From contig JAFCMP010000401.1 in assembly GCA_017506865.1 (NCBI GenBank), forward strand, positions 124,001 to 188,000: a stretch of 64,000 nt of DNA. The letters are read 5' to 3'. Below, piece by piece: positions 39,901 to 51,900 of this stretch. A program made the translations under genes and the position numbers. This stretch comes from Tribonema minus (Eukaryota; Sar; Xanthophyceae; Tribonematales; Tribonemataceae). Each line of letters begins with the position of its first letter. Position 1 is the stretch's first letter. The notes beneath the pieces are model-generated. The model ran no database searches. It was not told where the DNA came from and saw only the letters and a program-made list of their open reading frames with translations.

Positions 39901-42900
39901 CGCGGCTTCCGCACGTCTACCCTCTAAGCGAGAACATCAACGCGAGTTACTTGGGCTGTCTCTGAAGAAGTCATGGTACTTGGAGGACGTAGTCTGAACA
40001 CTGATTCTAGCCAAATCAAGCAATGCTGCCAGAACTGGGACTGCAGGCACGAGACGTGTAATTCTTCGCACTCCGTATGCAGCAGGTGCACCGTCAAGTC
40101 TGACTACCACCGCAAGGGTTCTGACAACGTGAACGAGCATCTTCGGCATGGGCTGGGCAACAATGCGCGGTCGTTGTTGCGAGCAAATGGCTGCTGTGAT
40201 CTGGTGATGGGCCACATGATGTACAGAACGCTCAAGCACACTAGCGCATAAACCAAGTACTTGAAGCCAGAACCATCTGCACGCGCCGTTCAGCTTGAAA
40301 GCTTACTGGAGAACGGGTCAGAGCGCGGGGCATGTTGCGCGCCCCCATGCATACAGCAGGCACATAGTTCGGCAGCAGTACAGATGCAGTACACAGCACC
40401 TGCAGCGCAAGCTTACTGGTGAACGGGGTCCGAGCGCAGGGCATGTTACGCGCCCCCACGCCTGCAGCACATACATAGTTCACCAGCAGTACAGATGCGG
40501 TACACAGCACCAGCTCAAGCTTACTGGTGAATGGGTCCGAGCGTGGGGCACGTTGCACATGCATGCAGCAAACGCCCAGTTCAGCAGCAGTACAGATGCA
40601 GTACACAGCACCTGCAGCGCGCCCCCGTCCCCGCGCAGGGGGGTGCCCTGCCCCGCCAGGCAGCCCAGGGCGTGCAGCGCCTCCCTGCGGCAATGAAAGC
40701 ACATGTTTGTCGTATTCAAGGCAGTTAGAACAGTTTGCACGAACAGGTGTCCGATGCCGCAGGTGTGATCTGTGACCGTTTTGGCAATTGCCGGGGCAGG
40801 CGGTACTTTTTTGTGCTGTGTCCCAAACCAGAAGACCTCTTGTTGCACGCCACTCATCAGGGAGAGACATGCTACAAAAATCTTCGGGGCGGCAGCAGAC
40901 CCCCCCCCCCCCCCCCCGCGCATGAGCTGTCAGCAGCCGCGCCTCGCGGTCCTGAGCCGCCGGTCTTTGGGTAAGGGTTAGGGTTACCTAACCCTAACCC
41001 ATGGAGCATCACTGCATGGGTCCTGTCCCCAGCAGCACGCACCTGGCCAGGAGGTACGCGAGGTTGCCGCAGGCGCTCGCGCTACCGCCCTCCACGCCCT
41101 GCCGGTAGAGCTCTATGGCCTTGGATGTGTCCTGCGTGGGGGGGGTGTAGCATCGCGGTGTGGCATCGTCTAGGACCATGAGAAATGCACTTGGAGGTGA
41201 AACGGTTCTGGAAAAAAGACTTGTGAATCTTCGGAAATCAGTCAGAATGCACTGAAACCATTTGAGAAATCTTACACCTGCATTTGGTGCGGCATTACAA
41301 CATGGCGTTACCGCCGCGCTGCGTCAGAGCGTGGTGATTCGTGAACGAGGCAGCAGCGGAAGCATGGCTATCATGGGTACTGAACTCTGCCGCTGGCGGT
41401 GGTGCTGCGTCGCAACACTACCGAGCAAACCTTCCAACACTTCATGCATGCAGCGGGCAGCAGTGATGCGTAGATACCGTGGGTATTGAGCTCTGTCGCT
41501 GATTGTCACGCCGACAGCGCTGGTGTCTGCGTGAGAGACACGGACCTGCTTCAGAAAGCAGCACCATGCGACCAGCAATGAGCACCGCCCAAAGTCTTCA
41601 GCTCAGCGCCAATGAAATGATGGCGCAGCAGCTACGGCGCACGTGCGCGCTCGCGCGCGCTGCGCCGGTCGCCGCATCCATGCAAAAGGGCGACGTGTCC
41701 GCGAACCGCCGACACACCTTGCGCTTTCCAGCGCCAACCTCGCAGCAGCAACCGAGAATGATAATTGTCTGCGAGGTGCACGATTTCCCCTACTTTGCAC
41801 GAACCGAAGGGGCGAAGCCGCGCAGCAGCGGGGCGGCCGTGCGGAGGGTGGCGCTCCACGCATCGCCAGCGCGCTTTCGGCATCCCAGCGCCGGCCCCAC
41901 TGCCACTGTTTTGCTCAGGCTTCTGCTTCAACGTTTACTGCGAGATCGCCAGAGAGGAACATCGCGATACGTCGCGCGCGTAGCAAACGCGCGGCACGGC
42001 TGATCGGCGCAGTCTGCTTTATTCGTAGCGCCAACGCACGGCACGGCTCAATGTCGCGAGCGCTCATGCGCACGCACCTTCTGCACCCCCGCGCCGGCCT
42101 CGTAGCACAGCCCCAGGTTGTTGCACGCGGCCGCGAGGCCCTGCTTGGCGGCGCGCTTGAACCAGCGCGCCGCCTCGCGCGGGTCGCGCGCCGCGCCGCG
42201 CCCGGAGTGGTACATGCGGCCCAGAAAGTTCTGCGGGCGCGGCGGCGGCGGCGCGGCGCGCGGCGGGAGCGCAGAGGACAGTGCGTCAGCGTCAGCGGCG
42301 CGTGATCAGCGCGTGTAGGTCTCCCGCTGTGGCAGGCTACGGGTTGATGCATGCGCGGCAGGCAGAGGACAGTGCGTCAGCGTCAGCGGCGCGTGATCAG
42401 CGCGTGTAGGTCTCCCGCTGTGGCAGGCTACGGGTTGATGCATGCGCGGCATGGCATCTGGTTGCGTACGGGGCGGCGCGAGGCTGGAAGCTAAGTGCAA
42501 TGTTTGCCACGGCTGCGGGAGACGGGCTGCAGCGGCAGCTGCGGTCCCGTCACGCAGCAAGTTGAAGTTTGCGCCGTTTGCACTCAAGAGCCGGTACAAT
42601 GTCACACAAAGACCCGCAGCGGCGGGCGCGGCGCCCTCGTATGGCAGCCTGAGCTGTGCGCCGGTGGCCCGCGAGAGCCAGTACAACATGAAGACACGAC
42701 CCGAGCATGGTCAACACATTTTACGTATATATCAATCCTACTTCACAGCAGTGCTGCTGAGTCATGTGCTATCGTCGTCCGTCTCGCACGCCTGCTGCAC
42801 TGGAGCACCGTCTCGCACGCCTGCTGCACTGGAGCAAGCACTTGAGAAGCAAGGTGCAGGCAGTTCTGCGCATGCAACTAACATAAGTGCGTCGTGTCAA

Positions 42901-45900
42901 CGTAAATCGAGGGCAAAGACACCGACGCCGCTGCGTGCACGATTCACACAACTGTACGGTCTCAGCACAGTTTGACGAGAGCGTATGGCGTAATTCAAGT
43001 ACACATACTGAAGTATATACTTCGACCTCAACTTCGAAACGTCTAGAATAGATGCGTACCTGCGCGCGCGCGTTGTTGGGGGCGCCGTCGCCCGGCGCCG
43101 CGGCGAGCCCGTACCAGCGCCTCAAGTGAAATGTATTTACACTTACGTACTTCGAAGTATATGTATTCGTCTATACTTTTGAAGCACAACATCAGTACCT
43201 GCGCGCGTGCGTTGTTGGCGCCGCCGTCGCCCGGCGCCGCGGCGAGCTCGTACCAGCGCCGCGCCGCGCGCACGCGCCCCGCCTCCTCCAGCAGGCTGCC
43301 GAGGCTGGCCATGGCGTCGGCGTGGCCCAGGCGCGCCGCGCTCTGCGCGCGAGGCACGCCAGAAGCATCACACGCACACATGTGTACTTGAGATTTACAA
43401 TCATGAAACACGTGGTACCTCGGAGTTGGTGGTGATAGCACTCGCTGCGCTCTGCTGCAAGACGCCATCGCTGCGCTCTGCTGGCAAGACGCCATCAGAG
43501 CATCACACGTGCACGGACAGACGCACGTACTTCGAACACATGCCTTGTATGCGCACGAATCTACTTGGAGTACTACGTGGCGCTTCGAAGTCTATGGTGA
43601 CTTTGAAAAGGGGTCGGGCGCGCGGCGCTCTGCGCGCACAGCGGCAGAGATGAGCGCTGAGGCGGGTGCGGGGCGGCGGTACGCATCGACCCACGCCACA
43701 CCGACGGCGCTGAGGTTCGCTCGTTGGAGCCAGCGCTGCAGAGTACCCGCCGTGTGTGGCGCGTGCGTAGGGTTGGGGTAAGGCAGTCCCCGCGCTGAGC
43801 AGAGAGGGGCTGCCCCAAAGGACACGAGACCGCCAGGCGCCGCATCCCATCAGTGGTTGATCAAGGCGCGCATGCCGCACGCGGCGGCGCGTGCGCAACA
43901 GCAGGGCGCCGGGGGCGCGCGGTCATGAAGCGCGTTGCCAAGGTCAACACCGACGCTTGCGGCGATCGCCTCAGGAACGTCCGTTAGCTGACGACAGCGG
44001 CTGGAACGGCCGCCGCGCAGAGCTGGCGCACGCACCGCACCTCCCTTCGCACGCACAGCCGCACGCGCTGCGCGCACGCGCTGCACGCACGGCGGGCGGC
44101 GGCGTTTCTCACCTGCAGCAGCGACTGCGCGCGCTTGCGCAGCTCCGCCGCCGCTGCGAACTTGGCGGCTGCCTCCGGCGACAGCGTGCGCTGCAGCCGC
44201 CGCTGCGTGGCGCCGAGCGCCGCTGCGGCGCTGCCGCGCACGTCGCGCGCGCCGCCGCTGCTGCTGTCTTCGGCGGCGCTGTCATCGTCCTGGAGTGACG
44301 GCGAGGGGGGCAACGCGCCTCAGCACATCACCTTGCTGATCACGCCGCACCCGCGTGTGTGTGATGTGTGCCGTGCGCCGCAGTGCCATAAGCATGGCGT
44401 GCTTACTGTACACTTCTACTTCAACTTGAAGGTATCCACGCGCTTGCACGCGCTGCCAGTGCCGCTCGAGCCGTCATCGCCGACTAGCCGGCGACGCGCG
44501 GCGGCGGTGGCAGCGCGCGCCGGCGGACGCGCTGCGAAGCGTTCGTGCTTCTAGACCGTGTACTTTGCCCTGCAAGCACTTCACGATCACGTCTCAACGC
44601 AGCATGCCTCAACAGCTCAGCGTCGACAGCCAGCCTTCTTGGACGAGACAAATTGACAGTTCTCTCAACCGATTCCAGAGCATGCCGAAGTGCGAGGGAC
44701 AAGCCAGAGACAGCGCGCTGCTGCGCTTGACAACGGAAATTGTTGAAATCTTCTATTCGAGTCACCTACCTCAACTTTACATGCACTCTGTCGTATGTCA
44801 AGATTCTTAATCGTGAACTACGGCCTTTGGCAAACGCGTTTGCCGTAGGTCTATCTGACCAGCTTCAAACGCAGCAGCATCCTGTCAACGTCACATATGC
44901 CGCAATGCAGGGTCTCTTTTGTGCAGCGATGGCCCTCTCACCTCAAGCACTTGTCAGAGTTCAACACGGCAAGAGCTTGATGCACAACTCAAAGCCTCTC
45001 GTGCGCGCATACATCAGCCTCAGCGTGCACTTACGTCCGCGACATCGTCTTGAACGACATCGTCTTGATCGTCGTCGTCGCCGGCGGCGTCGGCATCCGC
45101 GGCCTTCGAGGCCAGCTCGTCAAATGCCGCCTGAACCTCTGGCCACGCGGCGCTGATGCCCTCCGCCTGCAACAGTTACAAGCAGTTACGGGCACGAGGG
45201 GACTTCAACGGGGCACTTTTTTGCCGAACAGGGACGCGAACGCGGGCACACCAGATCGACAGAGCGCCGAGCTCCGCGTTCCGCAACTTCAACTTCCCAT
45301 TCGCATGCGCTGTATGTTTTACCAGCTCGTCGCGTGGCACGGCGTCGGATGACGATTGGGCAAACATTCAACTCGCAGGACTGCTTGGCCGCCGCGATGG
45401 CGCACTGCACAGGCGGCATCATTTGAGCATTCATGGAGCCACGTCGCCATTACATCACCACCTAGACTCTCGCAGTCGTTGACCCTGGCGCCGCCTATCG
45501 GTTTTCTGTGGCACTGCCGGCCACAGCAGCTCGCCATTCAAACGATAGCAGAACCATCCGTGTGCCAACAGCTGCCCGGGCTCGAGCCCTGACGTCAACG
45601 AGACGTATCCTTGCGCCCACGGTAGTCAACAGCGCTCAGCACACAGCAGCGCACCCCCCTGGCAGTTACGCGCAACGTAACCGCACCTCCTCCAGCAGCA
45701 GCAGCGCCAGCTCGTTCATGGCGGGCGCGTAACCGCGCTCCACGGCGCGCTCCAGCCAGTGCGTGCAGCGCTCCGCGTCGGCGGTTACAAAGTGGCCGTG
45801 CCTGCGCGAGGAGGAGCGCGCGGGCGCAGGATCGGCACCGGGTTGATTGAAGTCTTGCCGCCGTACAGCAGCATGTGCTGGTGCGAGGTGGAGGGCAGGA

Positions 45901-48900
45901 AGTGCTGAGAACAACATGTACACACACACACGACAGTATGGTGCAAACGTAAATACACATGCGTGCACAAGCTCAACACATGGGTGCAGTTTGTGTTGTG
46001 TGCGATGTGGTGCAGAATAGCCTAAGGGTTTCCGCCCCTCAAGCGGATGTAGATAAATTACCCAGAAGTACTTAGGAGTACAAAACGTCTTAGTGCATGT
46101 ATACGTTATACATACGTTCACAACTAGAGAATAAAACTGGTCAGCGGCTATGAGGCCCAACCCGTGTCAGCAGCTGCGAGCTTGTGACAGCGATCGCGAG
46201 CCGCCACCGTGCTCGATGCCGCCGGCGTATCCGCATGCCTCGGCGGTGCGGCACAAGACGCAGCGGTGCATTGGGGCTGTTGACTGAGGCGGCGCGCGAG
46301 AGGCGCGTGCAAGCGCCGCGCGCTGGTGCGCAATCAAAGCAGGTTCCACGTGGGAACGCCCGCGGCAGGACGTGGCTAGGGGTGGCGCTGCCTACGCCTT
46401 ACGACTTGGTGACGGCGGTGGAGTCATGTGAGCAAGCAACTCAGCACGAAGCGGGCATGTGACTGCACAGTTGCTCAGTGCTCAACAGGAGTGGGCGCGG
46501 GGGCGCCGCCCTTCACCGCGCAAGGGGACTCCGCTGCACCCCTTGCACGGCACTGCCGAGTTTGAGAAGGACTTTGAAGCCCCCGATGGTTCGGTGCACA
46601 TGCTGCGGCGGTCGCAGGCGACGGTGGGCTGCATGCGCAACCAGTGTAAAGACAACCCCTGCCTCATAAACTACTGTCACTGTAGATTTATGTGAATCCA
46701 TGTCACGCTGTCAGGCGCTCTCACTTGTACATCCATGCCAGCATGTACTGCGCCTCGCCGAAGCCCCTCTCGGCGGCCCACAGGTACGCCTGCGACGGCG
46801 GCGGCAGGGGGGTGGCGGAAAGTGCAGCGGGCAGGATGTCAAAAAAGGTGCCTCCGCAGGCGCTCAACATGCGCCACGGGCTTGACCGAAAGATTAGCAA
46901 CAGTGCGCCACATTCGGCGAGGAGGGTTGGCTGCCTGCTAAAGTGGTACATGCTGCAAGCGACCGACCGAGCGAGCGCGAGCGCTGCTGCCGTTTGGGCA
47001 TAGTGTCAATGGCGCTGCCACCGGCCAGTCGCAACTGCGCACACGGCGAGGCACTCTTTTTCACAACGAGAGGCGCACGCCGCCGTTAAACCCCCTTGCT
47101 GCTTGGCAACCAGTCGGTCCATCATCTGATAATGGTCAACAAGGACACCCCTTGTCATGAAGCCATATAAGCACAGGATCGTCATCACGCCACGTCGAGC
47201 GAGCGTGCTGATCCATCGACGTTAGTAGTCATGACTGAACTTCAATAAAGTTGACGCACCGCGTGAGCCTTCTCAAAGTTGGGCGGGCCCTCGCGCCCGT
47301 AGTACCACCGGTCGCCCTCGAGACAGCGCTGTATCAGCTCCTCCTGCGTGTGCGCGCGGGCGGCAGCAAAAGCGGGGGTGGGGGTGTGGGGGTGGGGGCA
47401 AAGCGATGACACGTCCGCTAGTGCGTGTGCAGGCTTGAGATGCGGCAATCGCAGGTTCAAATTCTGCCATCGCTCTTGAGAAACGTATATATGTGGTGGT
47501 GAGCACTGCTGTCGACGCGCACCAAGGCCATGTGACCATGTGCGCGCCACCTCCACCGCACGGCGCGACGGCGGTCGGCTCAGACCGCGCTACCTTCAGA
47601 GACGCAGGTGGTCGTGTGGCATGCACGCAGCTCACAGACGCAGCGAGTGCTACACAGGGGCGTGCACGAAGGCGCGCGCGCGGCACGAGGACCTCTGCAC
47701 GCGTGCATCGGTATCGCGACTAACGCGCTTGCCAGCGTCGAGCGTTTGACGTACTGCTGCAGGGAAACGTCACCCTTCCGCTCTCGCATGAGTCATCATA
47801 ACCCTGCCCCCAACCCTCACCCTGACCATGGCCCCAGCAGCCATCAACGGTCGCCGACCACAGCCTAACGCCTGTCACGATTCACAAGTCGTTCCCACCA
47901 CGTATGATCACCATCATACGTTACAGTGCCACGGCGACATGTACATGAGGCCGCCGCCTGTACTTTTATACTTTACCGACGCTAAACCTCAACCTCAAGG
48001 GTGACGCACCAGCTTGTGCTTGGGCGGCGCGCCGTCGTCCGCGTCCACCATGTACAGCATCTGCGGCCTGTCGGCAATTGCCAGGCTTGTGGCAGCGAGC
48101 AGCGAGTTGGCGTTGGTGCCGAGCTCCTGCACCAGCGCCTGCAGAGGGGCAAGCGGGGGGGGGGGGGGGGGGGGGGGTAAGGGGGGATCAGTGGGGTACC
48201 CCCGATGGGGCCTGACAGGCAGTGCTCAACACGATGCCCAGCCGAGCTCCTGCACCAGTACTCGTAGGGGGGGGTGGTGGTGAGGTGTAAGGTGGGGATC
48301 GTGGGGAACAGGACCTCCCGTTGAAGGACTGAGAGGGTTGCACAGTGCTCAGTATACGTGTCTCGGTGCTCATCAGCACTTGCGAAACAAAGAGAATCAG
48401 CCCCCCCTGGGAGTCGCCATTCGCACCCCAGCACCTGCAGCCGTCAGCGCTGCTTTTGTAGCTCGACGCAGTTAGCCAGTGCCCCGCGGTTTTGACCAAA
48501 CGCGGCAAACCCATCGCGCCGCAGGTGCACGCCGGTGTGCTTTTGTGATGGCACGCTGCTGGCGGAGTCCACCCCGCTGGTTTGTCACACCGACTGAGTT
48601 CATGGCAGTGAGCAGCGAATCGATGTCAGCGCCGCAGGGACTGGCATGCCACGCGCGCGCAACGCATGGACTGTCTGAGCGTCGCTCTGTGCTGCGCGCG
48701 CGCCAACGGGGGGGGGCATGTGCGAGTGGGGAGCGTCACCTGAACGCGCTTGCCGAAGCCCTTCTTCCTGCCGAACATGCGCGCGGCCCTCTCCACGTCG
48801 CTCAGCACCTCGAACACGTGCGTCAGCGTCGTCCCCAGGCGGTCCGCGCTGCGCCGCACCTGGCGCGCGAGGGGCGCGGACGCGGGGGGGGGGGGGTTGC

Positions 48901-51900
48901 AGCATGATGTGTGAGTTTTCTGCTCTTCTGAATTGGTGGGGGGGGGGGGGTATGGTTGAAGTTGATGTGGGGGGGGGGGGGGGGGGGCGTTAAATGCGCG
49001 TGGGGGTTCGGTTGAAGTCCGTTGATTCGGTTGAAGTCCGTTGATGACATTTCAAAGTGCAACGTCTTGGTTTCAGGATAGATACGGCGCCTGTTGCTGC
49101 CTTGTGGGCCGTTGAATTGTCACCAATTGTGTCTACAGTGGATCACGCCGACTGCTTATCCCATGTATGCAGGCATGTGCGGGCGGTCGTCGCCTACGCT
49201 AGCCTGACCGTTTTGTTGTCTGCATGGCACGAAAGCGGCGACCCACGAGTCGCGGGGGGGGGGGCGGGGGGTGTTGAGCAGGTTGGTACCAAGGCAGCGG
49301 GTGCAGCAGCCGGGAGATGCGCAGGTGCTTGGGGATGTGCAGGTCAGCGCTCAGCTCACGTGAGTGCGCGCGCGCAGCCAATAGACGTCGCTGATGCGGC
49401 TGAACAGCAGCAGAAACCACACCACACCTGAAGTTTCATGCGGCCCTGCACGTGAACGAGATGGATTTGGGCTCGCAGAAGCGGCGCGGTTTTGCGCTAG
49501 CGCACAGCCCTTCTTTCGATAACTGCGGCCGCACGCACGGCACTCCAGCTTGCACTTCTGCGCCGCGCATGATGATTCTCGCCACACTTTCAGCGAAATC
49601 GTCTACTTCAGCTTGCACTTCTGCGCCGCGCATGATGGTTCTTGCCACACCTTCAGCGAAATCGTCTCCTTCGAAGTACAGGTGATGTGCGTGTGTGGCG
49701 CCGACGTTGAGACAACAAGAGGTTTAACAGCGCTGCTGAGCGTTGCCTCACCTCGAGGGTGTCGTACACGGCCAGGATCTTGTCGCGCTGCCGCCTGCAG
49801 TCGGACAGCAACGGCGCCAACATGCCATTAGCTACCTACACGCACACTGAAACTAGCGTTGTGGCGCACGCCATCTTGTTTGAGAAGCAGGCTGGCCTCG
49901 CCTTTGCACACGTTGACAGGGCCTTGGCAGAGGGATTGAGGACAGAGGCCATAGGGGCGTCACCTCAGCACGATGTGCGACCCATTGAAAGATCACGTTT
50001 ATGAAGCTGCGTCATGCACGCACACAACGCCCGCTGCAATCAATGGCACGCCCCTCCGGTACGAGCTCATCTGCACAGGCTTCAAAGTGCCAGGGCGCTA
50101 CCTATAATGTTGCGGCTGCCCGCGTCATGAAGGCATGCGCTGTCAATCACGGCCAGGCGATGCTGCACGCACTTTACACCGAGCGGCGACGCTGCACGCG
50201 CGTGTGCCTCACGCGTGTGTGTGCTCACTCACTTGAGGTCGGCGTGCGTGTCGCGCAGTCCCTCGATCAGCGCCACGCCGCTCCGCACCTGCAGCAGAAG
50301 TAGCGGGCGCGCGCGTCATCACACACGGTCGCGGACACCGGCACCGCCGCTGCGGCTGGCATACATGCCGGCGACGGCAGACAGGCCATGGGCGAAGATA
50401 CATACGGGAGTATTGCGTCCGGAGTTGAACTGTCGTACTGGCTCTAATGCAAGAATTGATAGGGGGGGCACTGTAGAGCGTACGCGTACAGCCTGCCACC
50501 GAAGTCATAATCAAATATATGAGGACGTGAGATTCCGTATTGCCAGAGGGTAGTGGAGTTAGTGAAGTTGTCAAGATGCACCCAAGCCTGCATGTGCTCG
50601 GTGCTCGAAATCTTGAACAGCTACTAGAGACATGAACGTTATTGTTTGCAAAGTTATGACAGAGTGCAACTGTTGATTGCGACATTCGTCTCAGAACTGT
50701 GACGACAGCATATGAGCAACCACCCAATGATGCTGACCACAGACCACATCACAGTTGAGCACTGGTCACAATCATCTTGTGACCCTCAGAAAGCGCTTGC
50801 ATGGCGTGGCACCATATAACGCTGTAGCTCTCACCGTGCCAAGCTTGGCCTCGAGCTGCTTGGCGTACACCTCCGTGCTCTTGCAGACGGCCACCAGGAA
50901 GTCCACCTGCCGCGTGAGCGCAGGGCGCAGTCATAGCTCAATCAGCAACATGCAGGCGCTATTGAAAAGACAAACTCATGAATTCACGTTCACATGTGCA
51001 TGAGACAGCGCATCAAACTCGCTCGACGGGGCGCGGCGCCGCCGGAAAGGATACTGGCGGTTACGCCTGAGGCACGCGAAACCGCAGTCGGCGACTGGCT
51101 CAGGGCAGCAGCGCTCCAGCCCGCTTCCATGTGCCACCACAGGAATACACAGGTCAGCGACGCCGAATCCAGGACGCCACAGAGCGCAATGCGCCGGGCG
51201 CAGCATGCTGCTGCGACGCGGCAGAGGCACACCACAGTGTACCCCCTTGCCCCCCCCCCCCCCATTGCGCCATACCGCGGGCGCACCTTGTTCCCCACGT
51301 CCTCCTCGCGCGGCATGGTCGCGCCGCCCCCCCCACCGCCCCCCGCGCCGCCGCCCCCCGCCCCCCTCCCCTTCCCCTTGAACGCGCTCGACGTCGTGCT
51401 CAGCAGCAGCGTCTGCGCCCACCGCGAGCGCGCGCCGTCCTCGTCCCCCTCCTCGCCGCCGAAGCCGCCGCCACTGCCGCCGCCGCCGCTGCCGCCGCCA
51501 ATGCTGCCAAGGCGCAGCGGCGGCGGCGACGAGCGCCGCCGCTGCTGCTGCTGCTGCTGCGCCGCGGGCGACGCCGCGGGGCTGGTGCCGCGGCGCGGCG
51601 TGCCCGGGCCGCCGCTCGCGCCGCTGCGGAAGCCCGCGGCGAGGCGGTCCGCAGTGCTCAGCGGCGCGCTGAGGCGGCGCAGCGCGGCTGCGGGCGACGC
51701 TCCGCCGTCGTCGTCCTCCCGCTCAAAGTCGCTGTCGTACATGCTGTGGTGGACGGGAGGGGGGTGGCGGTCGGTCAGCGCTGCGGCAGCGGCGGCATCG
51801 TGGCAGCGCGCAGGGGGCCGGCGCGGAGAGCATGGACGCATGCGGCCGGGGCGTACACCGCCGCCCCTATCTGCAGCACTCAAAGCGTTCCGTCCGCGGC

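Noticed and set aside
39973..40251. Cys-rich 92-codon plus-strand frame inside a Sel1 intron
   Set aside because: Cys spacing matches no zinc-finger family I know and there is no other support.
40968..41000. Telomeric repeats as a chromosome end
   Set aside because: Only a few units, flanked on both sides by exons of one gene.
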